The notes below the pieces were generated by a model that did not search any database, had not been told where the DNA came from, and saw only the letters and a program-made list of their open reading frames with translations. From assembly GCA_050299335.1 (NCBI GenBank), contig JBNKVT010000034.1, positions 1 to 64,000 of the forward strand: 64,000 nucleotides of DNA. Direction: 5' to 3'. The stretch comes from JBNKVT01 sp050299335. GTDB lineage: Bacteria > Pseudomonadota > Alphaproteobacteria > Rhodobacterales > Rhodobacteraceae. The position numbers and the translations under genes were made by a program. This document shows positions 50,790 through 58,768 of the stretch, piece after piece (positions within the stretch are counted from its first letter, which is position 1; every line of letters starts with the position of its first letter).

Positions 50790-50944
50790 GGAAGCAGGAT
50801 ACGCCCTATACCGGGATTGGCAATGCGCGGACGATCACCATTGGAAAGCGACGGTTCCCCGGGGTCAGGACAGCCTCTCACAGTCCCCGGGAATTAACCC
50901 ATTGGAAACAATTTTTTCGAACGATATCAATTAAATGAGGTCCC

Positions 50945-50959
50945 GTTTCACGGTGAAAC
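50945..50959 (-). terminator. Small hairpin after cytochrome b561 gene
   Basis: GTTTCA-CGG-TGAAAC stem between the cytochrome b561 stop and the divergent direction of the DUF255 promoter. Short stem without a U-run, so only a weak terminator candidate. Confidence 0.35.
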
Positions 50960-50978
50960 GCCCGCCCGACCGGAAGGG

Positions 50979-51521
50979 TCAGTAAGGCGGCCACATCCGC
51001 TGCATCACCCCATCCTTCTTGATCACCGTATGCATCAGCGCCGCCCCGACATGCGCCGCGATCAGGGCCATCAGGCCCAAGACGGCGTATTCGTGGATGA
51101 ACAGCGCCTTCTTGGCGAGCTCGGGGTTCCTGGCGAGCAGGGTCGGGATGCCGAGGCTGTCCATCCATTCGATGGGGAAGCCGTCTGCCACGGTGCGGAT
51201 ATAGCCCGAGACCGCCTGGATCAGCAGCAGCGCGTAAAGGCCCCAATGAGTGGCCTCGGCGGCGAGCTGCTGGAGGCGCGGGATACTGTCGGGCAGCGGC
51301 GGCGGACGGTGGGTGAGGCGCCAGAGGAGCCGGGCGACGATGACGACCAGAAGGACCGGCCCCAGGCCCTTGTGAAGGATGAAGAGCCGGTCCTGCATCA
51401 GCCGCTCGGCAGCGATGGAGCGGTCATAGTCCTGGATCATCATCATGCCGACCGGGATCATCACCAGGACGAGGATGACGGTCAGCCAGTGAAAGAATTT
51501 CGCGGTTCTGCCGTAGCTCAT
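50979..51521 (-). CDS. Cytochrome b561 family protein
   Basis: A 180-residue four-helix membrane protein: KFFHWLTVILVLVMIPVGMMM, LHKGLGPVLLVVIVARLLWRL, THWGLYALLLIQAVSGYIRTV and IHEYAVLGLMALIAAHVGAALMHTVI. The four helix histidines (FHW, LHK, THW, HEY/AAH) would bind two b haems. It probably passes electrons from quinol to a periplasmic partner. A GTTTCA-cgg-TGAAAC hairpin lies 20 nt after its stop. Confidence 0.92.
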   Translation of the reverse strand: MSYGRTAKFFHWLTVILVLVMIPVGMMMIQDYDRSIAAERLMQDRLFILHKGLGPVLLVVIVARLLWRLTHRPPPLPDSIPRLQQLAAEATHWGLYALLLIQAVSGYIRTVADGFPIEWMDSLGIPTLLARNPELAKKALFIHEYAVLGLMALIAAHVGAALMHTVIKKDGVMQRMWPPY

Positions 51522-51646
51522 TTCCGCCTCCTGGGCGCGGGTTAACAGAGATCGTTTGCCATGAGAGGCGGATTGATGCGAATAAACAAGCGCCGGATGC
51601 GTTACCTCTGACGAGTGCCGACGGGATGTGGACGGGAGGTAACAGT

Positions 51647-52393
51647 ATGGTCGAACCGGCAGACAAGGAATGGCCGATGCCCCCGGTGCCGTTCAGACCT
51701 GTGCAGATCGAGATGGCGCTGGTGATCGCCGCCACGGGGATTCTGACCGCGGCTGTGGCGCTGGCAATCGAGCGGGTCGCGGGCTTTCCCTCGCTGGCGC
51801 CTCTGGTGCTGCTAGCGGTGATCGGCGGGCTGTCGCTGGAGCGGATCGGGACCTATCACCCTCATGACCGGCTGGGCTGGGCGAATGTGGTGACGTTTCT
51901 GAGGGGCGGGATGATCTGCCTGTTCGCGGGGCCGTTGCTTGCCGGGCGGGGGCTGAGTGCGGAGGAGGCCTGGATGTCGGCGGGGGTTGCCTTGGCGGCT
52001 CTGGCGCTGGACGGGGTCGATGGGATGCTGGCGCGGCGGCAGGGGTTGGAGTCGCGCTTCGGGGCGCGGCTGGATATGGAACTGGATGCGCTGTTCATCA
52101 TGCTGCTGGCGCTGCTGGCCTGGGGGAACCACAAGGCCGGGGTCTGGGTGCTGGCGCTGGGGCTGATGCGCTATGGGTTCCTGCTGGCGGTGGCTCTGGT
52201 GCCACGGATGCGGGGGGATTTGCCGCCGTCGATGCGGCGGAAGGTGGTTTGTGTGGTGCAGATACTGGTGCTGATAGCGCTCTTGGTGCCGGTTGTGGTG
52301 CCGCCGGTGTCGGTGCTGCTGGCCGGGGTGGCGCTGGGGGCGCTGGGCTGGTCCTTTGCGGTGGATACCGCCTGGTTGTTGAGGCGGGCATGA
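51647..52393 (+). CDS. CDP-alcohol phosphatidyltransferase family protein
   Basis: A 248-residue membrane enzyme with the full CDP-alcohol motif D-x2-D-G-x2-A-R-x8-G-x3-D-x3-D, visible as DGVDGMLARRQGLESRFGAR then LDMELD. About seven hydrophobic segments. It transfers a phosphatidyl or similar group from a CDP-linked donor to an alcohol. The ATG at 51647 follows GGGAGGT. It starts the plus-strand half of the cluster that continues to 55789 and overlaps the FkbM gene by 4 nt. Confidence 0.9.
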   Translation: MVEPADKEWPMPPVPFRPVQIEMALVIAATGILTAAVALAIERVAGFPSLAPLVLLAVIGGLSLERIGTYHPHDRLGWANVVTFLRGGMICLFAGPLLAGRGLSAEEAWMSAGVALAALALDGVDGMLARRQGLESRFGARLDMELDALFIMLLALLAWGNHKAGVWVLALGLMRYGFLLAVALVPRMRGDLPPSMRRKVVCVVQILVLIALLVPVVVPPVSVLLAGVALGALGWSFAVDTAWLLRRA

Positions 52394-53127
52394 GCGTGCG
52401 GGTCTGGGCAGGGGTGCTGCGGTCGGCGGCGATGTATTATGCGCGGCCCTGGAAGCTGCGGCAGCTGGTTGAGTTCTATGGGCAGTTTCTGGGGGAGGGG
52501 GACCTGGCGTTTGACGTTGGGGCGCATCTGGGGAACCGCTCGGTCGCGATGGTGCGGGCCGGGGCGCGGGTGGTGGCGCTGGAGCCGCAGGAGGCGTTTT
52601 TCAAGGCGTTTGACCGGTTTCGGCCCGAGGCGGTGACGTTGTTGCCGTTCGCGGCGGGGCCGGAGGTTGCGGTGGCGGAGCTGGCGGTTTCCAGCCTGCA
52701 TCCGACGGTGTCGTCGCTGGCGACGGGATTTGCCGAGAGGGTCGGGCAGACGCCGGGGTTCGAGCATGTGCGCTGGGACCGGAGGCAGAAGGTCGAGGTG
52801 ACGACGCTGGACCGGCTGATTGCCGAATATGGCGTGCCGAAGCTGGTGAAGATCGATGTCGAGGGGTTCGAGGCGGACGTGCTGGCGGGGCTGTCGCAGG
52901 CGGTCGAGATCGTGGCGTTCGAGTATCTGCCGGCTGATCTGGACCCGGCGATGGGCTGTATCGAGCGGCTCTGTGCGCTTGGGGACTATGAGTTCAATCT
53001 CGTGAAGGGGGAGCGGCAGGCGTTCCTGTGCAAGGACTGGCTGGGGCCTGAGGCGATGCGGGAAAGGTTGGCCGAGGAGGCAAGGGACGGGAAGTCCGGC
53101 GATGTTTATGCGCGGAGATGTGCGTAA
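52390..53127 (+). CDS. FkbM family methyltransferase
   Basis: A 245-residue SAM enzyme: FDVGAHLGNRSVAMVRAGARVVALEPQ (SAM loop), VSSLHPTVSSL, VTTLDRLIAEYGVPKLVKIDVEGFEADVLAGLS and VAFEYLP. FkbM enzymes usually O-methylate sugars or polyols. ATGA coupling to the phosphatidyltransferase gene suggests action on the same product. Confidence 0.9.
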   Translation: MSVRVWAGVLRSAAMYYARPWKLRQLVEFYGQFLGEGDLAFDVGAHLGNRSVAMVRAGARVVALEPQEAFFKAFDRFRPEAVTLLPFAAGPEVAVAELAVSSLHPTVSSLATGFAERVGQTPGFEHVRWDRRQKVEVTTLDRLIAEYGVPKLVKIDVEGFEADVLAGLSQAVEIVAFEYLPADLDPAMGCIERLCALGDYEFNLVKGERQAFLCKDWLGPEAMRERLAEEARDGKSGDVYARRCA

Positions 53128-53283
53128 GGGCACGGGCAGGACTTCGGTCGGATGGAAAATTCCCAAAATATCTCTGAATATTTTCATGAATATTGGGCGG
53201 TGCTGACGCGTTAGCTGGAGAATCGCCCGGGTTCAGGGCGCGCAGAACGGGGAGCCGGGCCGGAGGGGCCTGCGGAGACAGCT

Positions 53284-54933
53284 TTGACCAGACCAGACCG
53301 GACAGGATCGCTTTGGGCGCTAACAGCGGCGCTTGGCCTTTTGTTTCTGCTGCTCGTTCAGCCGAACCACCCTGGCGCCATGACGCTCGGGGCTCTGAAG
53401 CGGTTCCCGCTGGAACTACCGGTGATCGTCTGCCTGATGCTGATCCTGCCTTCCGGAAGCCACGCCTCGCGCTGGCTGCGGATCGGGCTGGTGGCAGTGC
53501 TGGGCATGCTGTTTCTGCTGCGGCTGGCGGATCTCGGGACGTTCATTGCGCTCAACCGGCGGTTCAACCTCGTCTATGACAGCAACATTCCCGGTGCAGG
53601 CTGGCATCTGCTGAAGGGAACGGTCGGAACACCGCTGGCGGCGCTGGCTGTGGTGGCGGGGGTAGCCGCCCTTGCCCTGCTTCTGCGCGGTATCTGGTGG
53701 GCACTGACCGTTCTGACCCGCTGGCAGAGCCTGCGGCCCGCCCGTTTCGCCGGATATGCGCTGGTTGTCCCCGCGATTGCGCTGGCCGCGATCAATTTCA
53801 TGCGGCTGCCTTTTGACCCGCCAGGGATGACCTTCACGGCATCGGTGGCCTACGACTATGTCGTCCAGGCGCAGGCGGCGCGGCGCAATATTGCCGCACT
53901 CAGGATCGAGGCCGCCTTGGACCCGGTGGCGGATATTCCCGCCGAGGCGCTGCTCGCGGAACTGGACGAGACCGATATCCTGCTGATTTTCGTCGAATCC
54001 TACGGGCGCAGCACCCATGACAACCCGATCTACGCCCCGACGATCCGTCCGACCCTGACCGGGATCGAGGCGGAGCTGGCAGGCAAGGGGCTTGCCATGC
54101 GCTCGGGCTGGCTGACCTCGCCGATTGTCGGCGGGCAGAGCTGGCTGGCGCATGCGTCGCTGCTGAGCGGGCTCGATATCTCCAATCAGGGGCGTTACGA
54201 CGCGATGCTGCGAAGCGAGCGGCGGACTTTGCTGCATCTGGCACAGGCTGCGGGGCACCGGACGCTGGGCGTGATGCCGGCGATTTCGATGGCATGGCCG
54301 GAGGCGGAATTCTTCGGCTATGACAAGGTCTATGCATTTGACGATCTGGACTACCAGGGCCTGCCCTTCAACTGGGTGACGATGCCGGATCAGTATACGT
54401 TCTCGGCGCTGGAGCGGTTCGAACTGGACCGGGAAGACCGCGCGCCGGTCTTTGCCGAAATCGCGCTGATCTCGTCGCATGCGCCCTGGACGCCGGTGCC
54501 GGACCTCATTGACTGGGAAGCGGTGGGCGACGGCACGATCTTCAATCCGATGACCGAGGTCGGGGACCCGCCGGATGTGGTCTGGCTGGACAATGACCGG
54601 ATCAGGGATCAGTTCCGGCTGGCGACGGATTATGTTTTGCAGGTGGTCGGCTCGTTTGCCGCCCGCCAGGCCGACACCCCGCCCCTGATGATCGTTCTGG
54701 GAGACCACCAGCCTGCGACTTTCGTATCAGAAGACATCCAGAACCGCGATGTGCCCGTACACATAATAGGGGCACCGGAACTGATCGCGCGGCTCGATGG
54801 TTGGGGATGGAGCGAGGGGATGCTGCCAGCCTCGGACCTGACGCCCTGGGGGATGGAAGATTTTCGCGCCCGCTTCGTGCAGGCCTTCAGCGATACCGAC
54901 ACAAGACATGCCGCCCGTGCGGCTGACCAGTGA
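53284..54933 (+). CDS. Membrane sulfatase-like phosphoglycerol transferase
   Basis: A 549-residue protein: four or five N-terminal helices (to about residue 185), then an extracytoplasmic alkaline-phosphatase-superfamily domain beginning DILLIFVESYGRSTHDNP. The candidate nucleophile lies in GGQSWLAHASLLSG; later come SSHAPWTPVP and the metal motif GDHQPATF. The layout is that of LtaS/OpgB-type enzymes, which transfer phosphoglycerol (or similar phospho-groups) to envelope glycans or lipids. Starts with TTG behind GGAG, 156 nt after the FkbM gene, and is followed by the RibD gene after 10 nt. Confidence 0.85.
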   Translation: MTRPDRTGSLWALTAALGLLFLLLVQPNHPGAMTLGALKRFPLELPVIVCLMLILPSGSHASRWLRIGLVAVLGMLFLLRLADLGTFIALNRRFNLVYDSNIPGAGWHLLKGTVGTPLAALAVVAGVAALALLLRGIWWALTVLTRWQSLRPARFAGYALVVPAIALAAINFMRLPFDPPGMTFTASVAYDYVVQAQAARRNIAALRIEAALDPVADIPAEALLAELDETDILLIFVESYGRSTHDNPIYAPTIRPTLTGIEAELAGKGLAMRSGWLTSPIVGGQSWLAHASLLSGLDISNQGRYDAMLRSERRTLLHLAQAAGHRTLGVMPAISMAWPEAEFFGYDKVYAFDDLDYQGLPFNWVTMPDQYTFSALERFELDREDRAPVFAEIALISSHAPWTPVPDLIDWEAVGDGTIFNPMTEVGDPPDVVWLDNDRIRDQFRLATDYVLQVVGSFAARQADTPPLMIVLGDHQPATFVSEDIQNRDVPVHIIGAPELIARLDGWGWSEGMLPASDLTPWGMEDFRARFVQAFSDTDTRHAARAADQ

Positions 54934-54943
54934 GGAAATTTGA

Positions 54944-55789
54944 ATGCAGCCTGTTGAACTGACCGACGACGTCTGGACCGCGCTTCTTGCGCTGAAGAAG
55001 GGTCATTCGGCCTCGGTGCCGCATCACTGGACGGCTGCCGAAAAGGCCGCCTTTTCGCTTTATGCGCCGCTGGCGGGGCAAAGCTCGGAAGGGACGGTGT
55101 TCTTTGCCCAGGTCGGCCAGTCGCTGGACGGGCGGGTGGCGACGGAGGCGGGGGACGCGCAGGATATCTCGGGGGACGAGGGGCTGGCGCATCTGCATCG
55201 CTGCCGGGCGATGGCCGACGGGGTGATGGTCGGGGTGTGTACCGCGATCCATGACAATCCGCGGCTGACCGTGCGGCTGGCCCGCGGCGAGAGCCCGGCG
55301 CGGATCGTGATCGATCCCGATGGGCGGATGCCGGATGAGGCGAAGCTGCTGGCCGGTGACGGGGGGCGTCGGCTGGTGGTGCAGGCCTGTGACCGCGCGC
55401 GGCCTCGCGGGGTCGAGGTGGTGCGGATCAAGCGGCGCGGCGACCGGATCGACCCGCGCGATATTCGCGACGGATTGTCGGAACGCGGCTTGAAGCGGGT
55501 GCTGGTCGAAGGCGGGGCGGTGACGATCTCGCATTTTCTGGAGGCCGGGTTGCTGCACCGGCTGCATGTGGCCGTGGCGCCGCTGATTATTGGTGCGGGG
55601 CCGTCGGGGCTGAGGACCAATCCGGTGGCGAAACTGGCAGATGCCTTGCGGCCCGAGACGCATATCTACGGGTTCCGCCGCGAGGTGGTGTTCGACTGTG
55701 TTCTCGCGCGGATCGCGCCTGCCCGGAACCTCGCCTTCAGCCCTGCCAGCGAGGCGGCGATGGCCAAGCAGTTGCGGTCGCTGGGGTGA
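54944..55789 (+). CDS. RibD C-terminal-domain reductase (dihydrofolate reductase fold)
   Basis: A 281-residue protein with the RibD_C fold at about 50-260: GTVFFAQVGQSLDGRVATEAGDAQDISGDEGLAHLHRCRAMADGVMVGVCTAIHDNPRLTVRL, IVIDPDGRMP, VLVEGGAVTISHFLEAGLLHRLHV and IIGAGPSG. These enzymes reduce pyrimidine or pteridine-like substrates with NADPH. No deaminase domain and no rib genes nearby, so riboflavin synthesis is unlikely. It lies in a cluster with a pterin-synthase-like gene, which suggests a pterin-related substrate (inference). Confidence 0.87.
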   Translation: MQPVELTDDVWTALLALKKGHSASVPHHWTAAEKAAFSLYAPLAGQSSEGTVFFAQVGQSLDGRVATEAGDAQDISGDEGLAHLHRCRAMADGVMVGVCTAIHDNPRLTVRLARGESPARIVIDPDGRMPDEAKLLAGDGGRRLVVQACDRARPRGVEVVRIKRRGDRIDPRDIRDGLSERGLKRVLVEGGAVTISHFLEAGLLHRLHVAVAPLIIGAGPSGLRTNPVAKLADALRPETHIYGFRREVVFDCVLARIAPARNLAFSPASEAAMAKQLRSLG

Positions 55790-55810
55790 GTGAAATCGGC
55801 CTCGCGCCGG

Positions 55811-55918
55811 CTCAGAGCATCGTCCATGATTTCTGAATCAAGAACGCTGCTCTAACCATTCGATTCTATGCGATGTCCTGTTCGGAAATCGTTACCGATT
55901 TCCTCGCCATCGCTCTAG
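55811..55918. repeat. R3a element, copy 2, overlapping a stop codon
   Basis: CAGAGCATCGTCCATGATTTCTG, TGCTCTAACC, GGAAATCGTTACCGATTTCC and GCTCTAG match 42284-42390. CTA at 55915-55917 is the stop codon of the minus-strand methyltransferase gene. It sits between convergent cluster halves. Confidence 0.85.
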
Positions 55919-56667
55919 CCGGGCAAGGCGATTATGTCGATATGCCCGACCGTGCAGTCGGCAGCACTGCAGGCCGCAAGCCGGGCATAGCGCCAGTTTT
56001 CCGCGAAAGGTGAGCCGGTTTCACTGGCGGCATGGGCGACACCGGTGACCAGCTTGCGATGCAGGTCGGCCTCTGACGGGCGGATATGCCAGGGGCTGTC
56101 GGCGGTCTGCACGGTAAAGCCCCGTTTTTCCAGGATTTCTTTCAGCACCGGCCCCGAATCCGGCCCCAGCGCCGGGCCGAGCCCCTTGTTGGTGCGCTGG
56201 TGGGTGTTGAAGGCCTTGATGATGAGCGGGTCCTCGATCAGCGCCGGTTCCCACGACATCTTGCCGTCGTAATTGAGTGCTGCATAGAGCCCGACGCGGT
56301 TGGCCGCCAGCCGGTCAGCCAGCGCCTCGCACCAGTCGAGCGGCATCAGGTCGAACAGCGCCGAAGCTGTGACCAGCGACGCGCCGTCGAGCGGCAGGGC
56401 GTCGAGATCGGCGAGGTTCTGGCGGTGGGTCTGGACGTCCGGATGGCGGTCGCTGGCGAGATGCAGCAGCGTGGCGTCGTCATCGACGAGGTGCCAGACC
56501 GCGTTCGGGGCGAGGTCGCCAAAGGCCCGCAGGGTCGAGCCGGTCCCGGCGCCAAGGTCGATGACCGGGCCGGTGGCGCGTTCTGCTGCCGCTTTCAGGA
56601 GGCTCTGGTCGCGGGCGGCATGGTCGGCGGGTTCGCGCAGGTCGAGCCAGTCGGCTTCAAAGGGCAT
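55915..56667 (-). CDS. Class I SAM-dependent methyltransferase
   Basis: A 250-residue protein: GPVIDLGAGTGSTLRAFGDLAPNAVWHLVDDD (SAM loop and acidic end of beta-2), LDALPLDGASLVTASALFDLMP (motif IV region), then AALNYDGKMSW. It overlaps the glycosyltransferase gene by 11 nt, so it is tied to the GT-PTPS transcript. Acceptor unknown. The TAG stop is part of an R3a element. Confidence 0.87.
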   Translation of the reverse strand: MPFEADWLDLREPADHAARDQSLLKAAAERATGPVIDLGAGTGSTLRAFGDLAPNAVWHLVDDDATLLHLASDRHPDVQTHRQNLADLDALPLDGASLVTASALFDLMPLDWCEALADRLAANRVGLYAALNYDGKMSWEPALIEDPLIIKAFNTHQRTNKGLGPALGPDSGPVLKEILEKRGFTVQTADSPWHIRPSEADLHRKLVTGVAHAASETGSPFAENWRYARLAACSAADCTVGHIDIIALPG

Positions 56668-57694
56668 CGTGGACCTCTTTCAGGGCTATGGCGACGATCT
56701 TGGCGGTGTCGGACCAATCCGGCAAGGCCGATCCTGCCTTCCAGGCTGCGTCTGCCGCCGATTGCCATGCTTCGGGGTTGTCGATGAGGCGGGCGAGGGC
56801 CTCGGCGAAGGCGGTGGGGTCGTCGGGTTGGGTGAGGGATCCAGCTTGTGAGGGAACGACTTCCGGCACGGCTCCGGCGGCGCAAGCGACGATGGGCAGG
56901 CCATGGGAGAGGGCCTCGGCAAAGGCCATGCCGTAGCCTTCGTGGCGGGAGGCGAGGGCGAAAATCTGGGCGTTTGCGAGTTCTGGACCTGCGTCGGGGA
57001 CGGGGCCGGCGAGGGTGATGCGGGATTGCAGGCCGAGGGTGGCGATTTGCGCGGTGAGGGCGGCGGTCACGCCCGGGTCACGGTCGTCGGGGCCGACGAT
57101 GCGGGCGGTCCAGGGGCGGTCGGCGATGCGGGAGAGGGCCTCGATCAGGATGTCGTGGCCTTTGCGGGCAACGAGGGCGCCGATGGAGAGGATTATCGGG
57201 GTCTGGGAAGGCTGGGCACGTTTGGGCGCGCGGTCGGTGCCGGGAGGGGCGACTGTGGCCTTCTTGCCAAAGCCATCGGCGAGGCGTCTGCCTGTTGTGG
57301 TGGAGGTGCAGATCGTGGCGTAGACGGCCTTGAGGGCGGCGTGTTCGCTTTGGAAGAGGGTGTCGCGGAGGTCGTCCGAAAGGCCGGTTTCGTCGCAGAG
57401 CGGGTGGTGGACGAGGGCGACCAGGCTGAGGCGGTCGCGGTTGCTGAAGGCGATGTCGGGCATGGCCCCGAGGGCGAGGCCGTCGATCAGGGTGAGGGTG
57501 CCGTCGGGGAGATTGCTGAAGATGCGGTCGGTCTCCGCCAGGGTGGCTTCGTCCGGAAACGGGTAGCCGCCCGGCAGGGGGACGTGGGTGACGTCCCAGC
57601 CGAGGGCGGTCAGGCCTTCGATCAGGCGGCGGTCGTAGCCGTAGCCGCCTGTGGGGAGGGTGAGGTCTCCGGGGATGGCGAAGGCGAGGCGCAC
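56657..57694 (-). CDS. Glycosyltransferase family 4-type protein
   Basis: A 345-residue GT-B enzyme: LAFAIPGDLTLPTGGYGYDRRLIEGLTALG at the N-terminus (no signal), PPGTD linker, IILSIGALVARKGHDILIEALS (nucleotide-binding), ARIVGPDDRDPG, and the E-x7-E type RHEGYGMAFAEALSHGLPIVAC with GAVPEVV. A retaining sugar transferase using a nucleotide sugar. The start is a GTG at 57694, one base after the PTPS gene stop, confirming coupling. Confidence 0.9.
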   Translation of the reverse strand: MRLAFAIPGDLTLPTGGYGYDRRLIEGLTALGWDVTHVPLPGGYPFPDEATLAETDRIFSNLPDGTLTLIDGLALGAMPDIAFSNRDRLSLVALVHHPLCDETGLSDDLRDTLFQSEHAALKAVYATICTSTTTGRRLADGFGKKATVAPPGTDRAPKRAQPSQTPIILSIGALVARKGHDILIEALSRIADRPWTARIVGPDDRDPGVTAALTAQIATLGLQSRITLAGPVPDAGPELANAQIFALASRHEGYGMAFAEALSHGLPIVACAAGAVPEVVPSQAGSLTQPDDPTAFAEALARLIDNPEAWQSAADAAWKAGSALPDWSDTAKIVAIALKEVHDAL

Positions 57695-57695
57695 G

Positions 57696-58091
57696 TCAGA
57701 GATCAGCCTCGTACCAGGCGCGGGCGGCGTGGCTTTCATGCAGGAGGATGCGGATGCGCTTGACGCGGCCATTGTCGCCGAGGCGGCCGGCGCGGGCGGC
57801 GTCGGCAAGCTGGTCGAAGATGTGCTTGCAGAGGAACTCGGTGGTGGTGATCTTGCCCTTGAACTCGGGCTTTTCGTCGAGATTGCCGTAGCGCAGGGGG
57901 TCGAGGGCGGCTTTAAGCTCGTCAGTGGCGAGTCCGATATCGACGGTCAGGGAATTGGCGTCGATATCCTCGGTGAAGAAGGCGGCGTCGACGACGAAGG
58001 TGGCGCCGTGCATGCCCTGGGCGGGGCCGAAGACGGGCGATGGCAGGGAATGGGCGATCATGATGTGGTCGCGGACTTCTACGGCAAACAT
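57696..58091 (-). CDS. Divergent 6-carboxytetrahydropterin synthase (QueD/PTPS)-fold protein
   Basis: A 131-residue protein with COG0720 layout: VRDHIMIAHSLP, GMHGATFVVDAAF, VDIGLATDELKAALDPL, TTEFLCKHIFDQL and IRILLHESHAARAWYE (substrate Glu119). By-eye alignment shows losses at key sites. The catalytic Cys four residues before the HGH motif is Ala24; HGH reads H28-G-A30, so a zinc ligand is gone; and the catalytic Asp-His pair reads D72-E73. The ordinary triphosphate-elimination reaction is therefore doubtful. Short spacing to the GT gene (1 nt) shows coupling. Confidence 0.82.
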   Translation of the reverse strand: MFAVEVRDHIMIAHSLPSPVFGPAQGMHGATFVVDAAFFTEDIDANSLTVDIGLATDELKAALDPLRYGNLDEKPEFKGKITTTEFLCKHIFDQLADAARAGRLGDNGRVKRIRILLHESHAARAWYEADL

Positions 58092-58102
58092 TTGGGGTAC
58101 CC

Positions 58103-58190
58103 TCAGTATTTTGGTCTGGTGATGCGATGGCAGAGTGTGGCCGGATCAGCAAGGTTATTTGGGTAACGCGCCGGTGAGGTGGAATATTCG
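58103..58190 (-). pseudogene. 3-prime remnant of a second MDR dehydrogenase gene
   Basis: Read on the minus strand this encodes ...SPARYPNNLADPATLCHRITRPKY-stop. The intact dehydrogenase at 58769-59698 ends ...LPAHYADILADPGTLCHRIKY-stop, so the last about 20 residues match, with the stop codon (58103-58105) 11 nt before the PTPS start. No longer open frame precedes it. It looks like the tail of a lost or moved copy of the gene. Confidence 0.75.
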
Positions 58191-58768
58191 GGGCTGGTGC
58201 GGGAGGGAGGGGTATTGCCGGTTTTGGCTGCACGGCTTACCCCCTCCCCCGGCCCCTCCCCCTGACAGGGCAGGGCAATTGCATTTGGGTCCGCCTGTCA
58301 TGGGAAACCACCTGAGATTCGGTTTCCTCCATTCGAGCCAACCGTCAATCCAGCCCCAAATCCATAACCTCGCCGCCCCCATCTCTCCCCGCTCCACACC
58401 CGCACGGTGCGACCAGCACCGGGCCAAGCCCGACCCACCCGAGGGGCGGGCGCGTTGCTGTCGCTCGCTCGGAGCAGCCCGCTCGGATGCGACTGCGCCA
58501 TAAAGTGGTCCGCAGAGAAGCCCGGACAGCGCCCACCCTGGGTCGGGCTTTGCCCTCATTTCGAAGTCTCGGCAGGGCAGGGCAGGTATCCGGAGTGTGC
58601 AGGATCTAGGCCCGCAAAATGAACGCGAAGGACACCACAGTTTCATATGCGATAACCCCCCTGTCAGGGGTAAGGGAGTTTGCTCAGTGCGTTTGGTTGG
58701 GGGCGGGCCGAAAGTCTGTGGTTTTCCTGAGGGTTGCTTAAGCGGCCCGGTGTCTTGTGTGCTTTGTC
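58191..58768. other. Gene-free insertion containing R1 copy D
   Basis: 578 nt between the dehydrogenase remnant and the intact dehydrogenase gene. Contains R1 (58330-58660) flanked by CCCCTGACAGGG (58269-58280) and its near inverse CCCCTGTCAGGGG (58656-58668), like terminal inverted repeats. No gene seen. Confidence 0.65.
58330..58660. repeat. R1 copy D
   Basis: Core 58402-58562 is closest to copy A (CATAAAGTGGTCCGCAGAG; CATTTCGAAGTC; tail TTTCATATGCGATA). Head hairpin CGGTGC-gacca-GCACCG and outer stem CCCGACCCA/TGGGTCGGG present. Confidence 0.82.

Noticed and set aside
48597..50897. 766-codon plus-strand open frame
   Set aside because: Antisense to the DUF255 gene, which has clear motifs.
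54944..55789. Assignment as riboflavin RibD
   Set aside because: Deaminase domain is absent and no other rib gene is nearby; only the reductase fold is supported.
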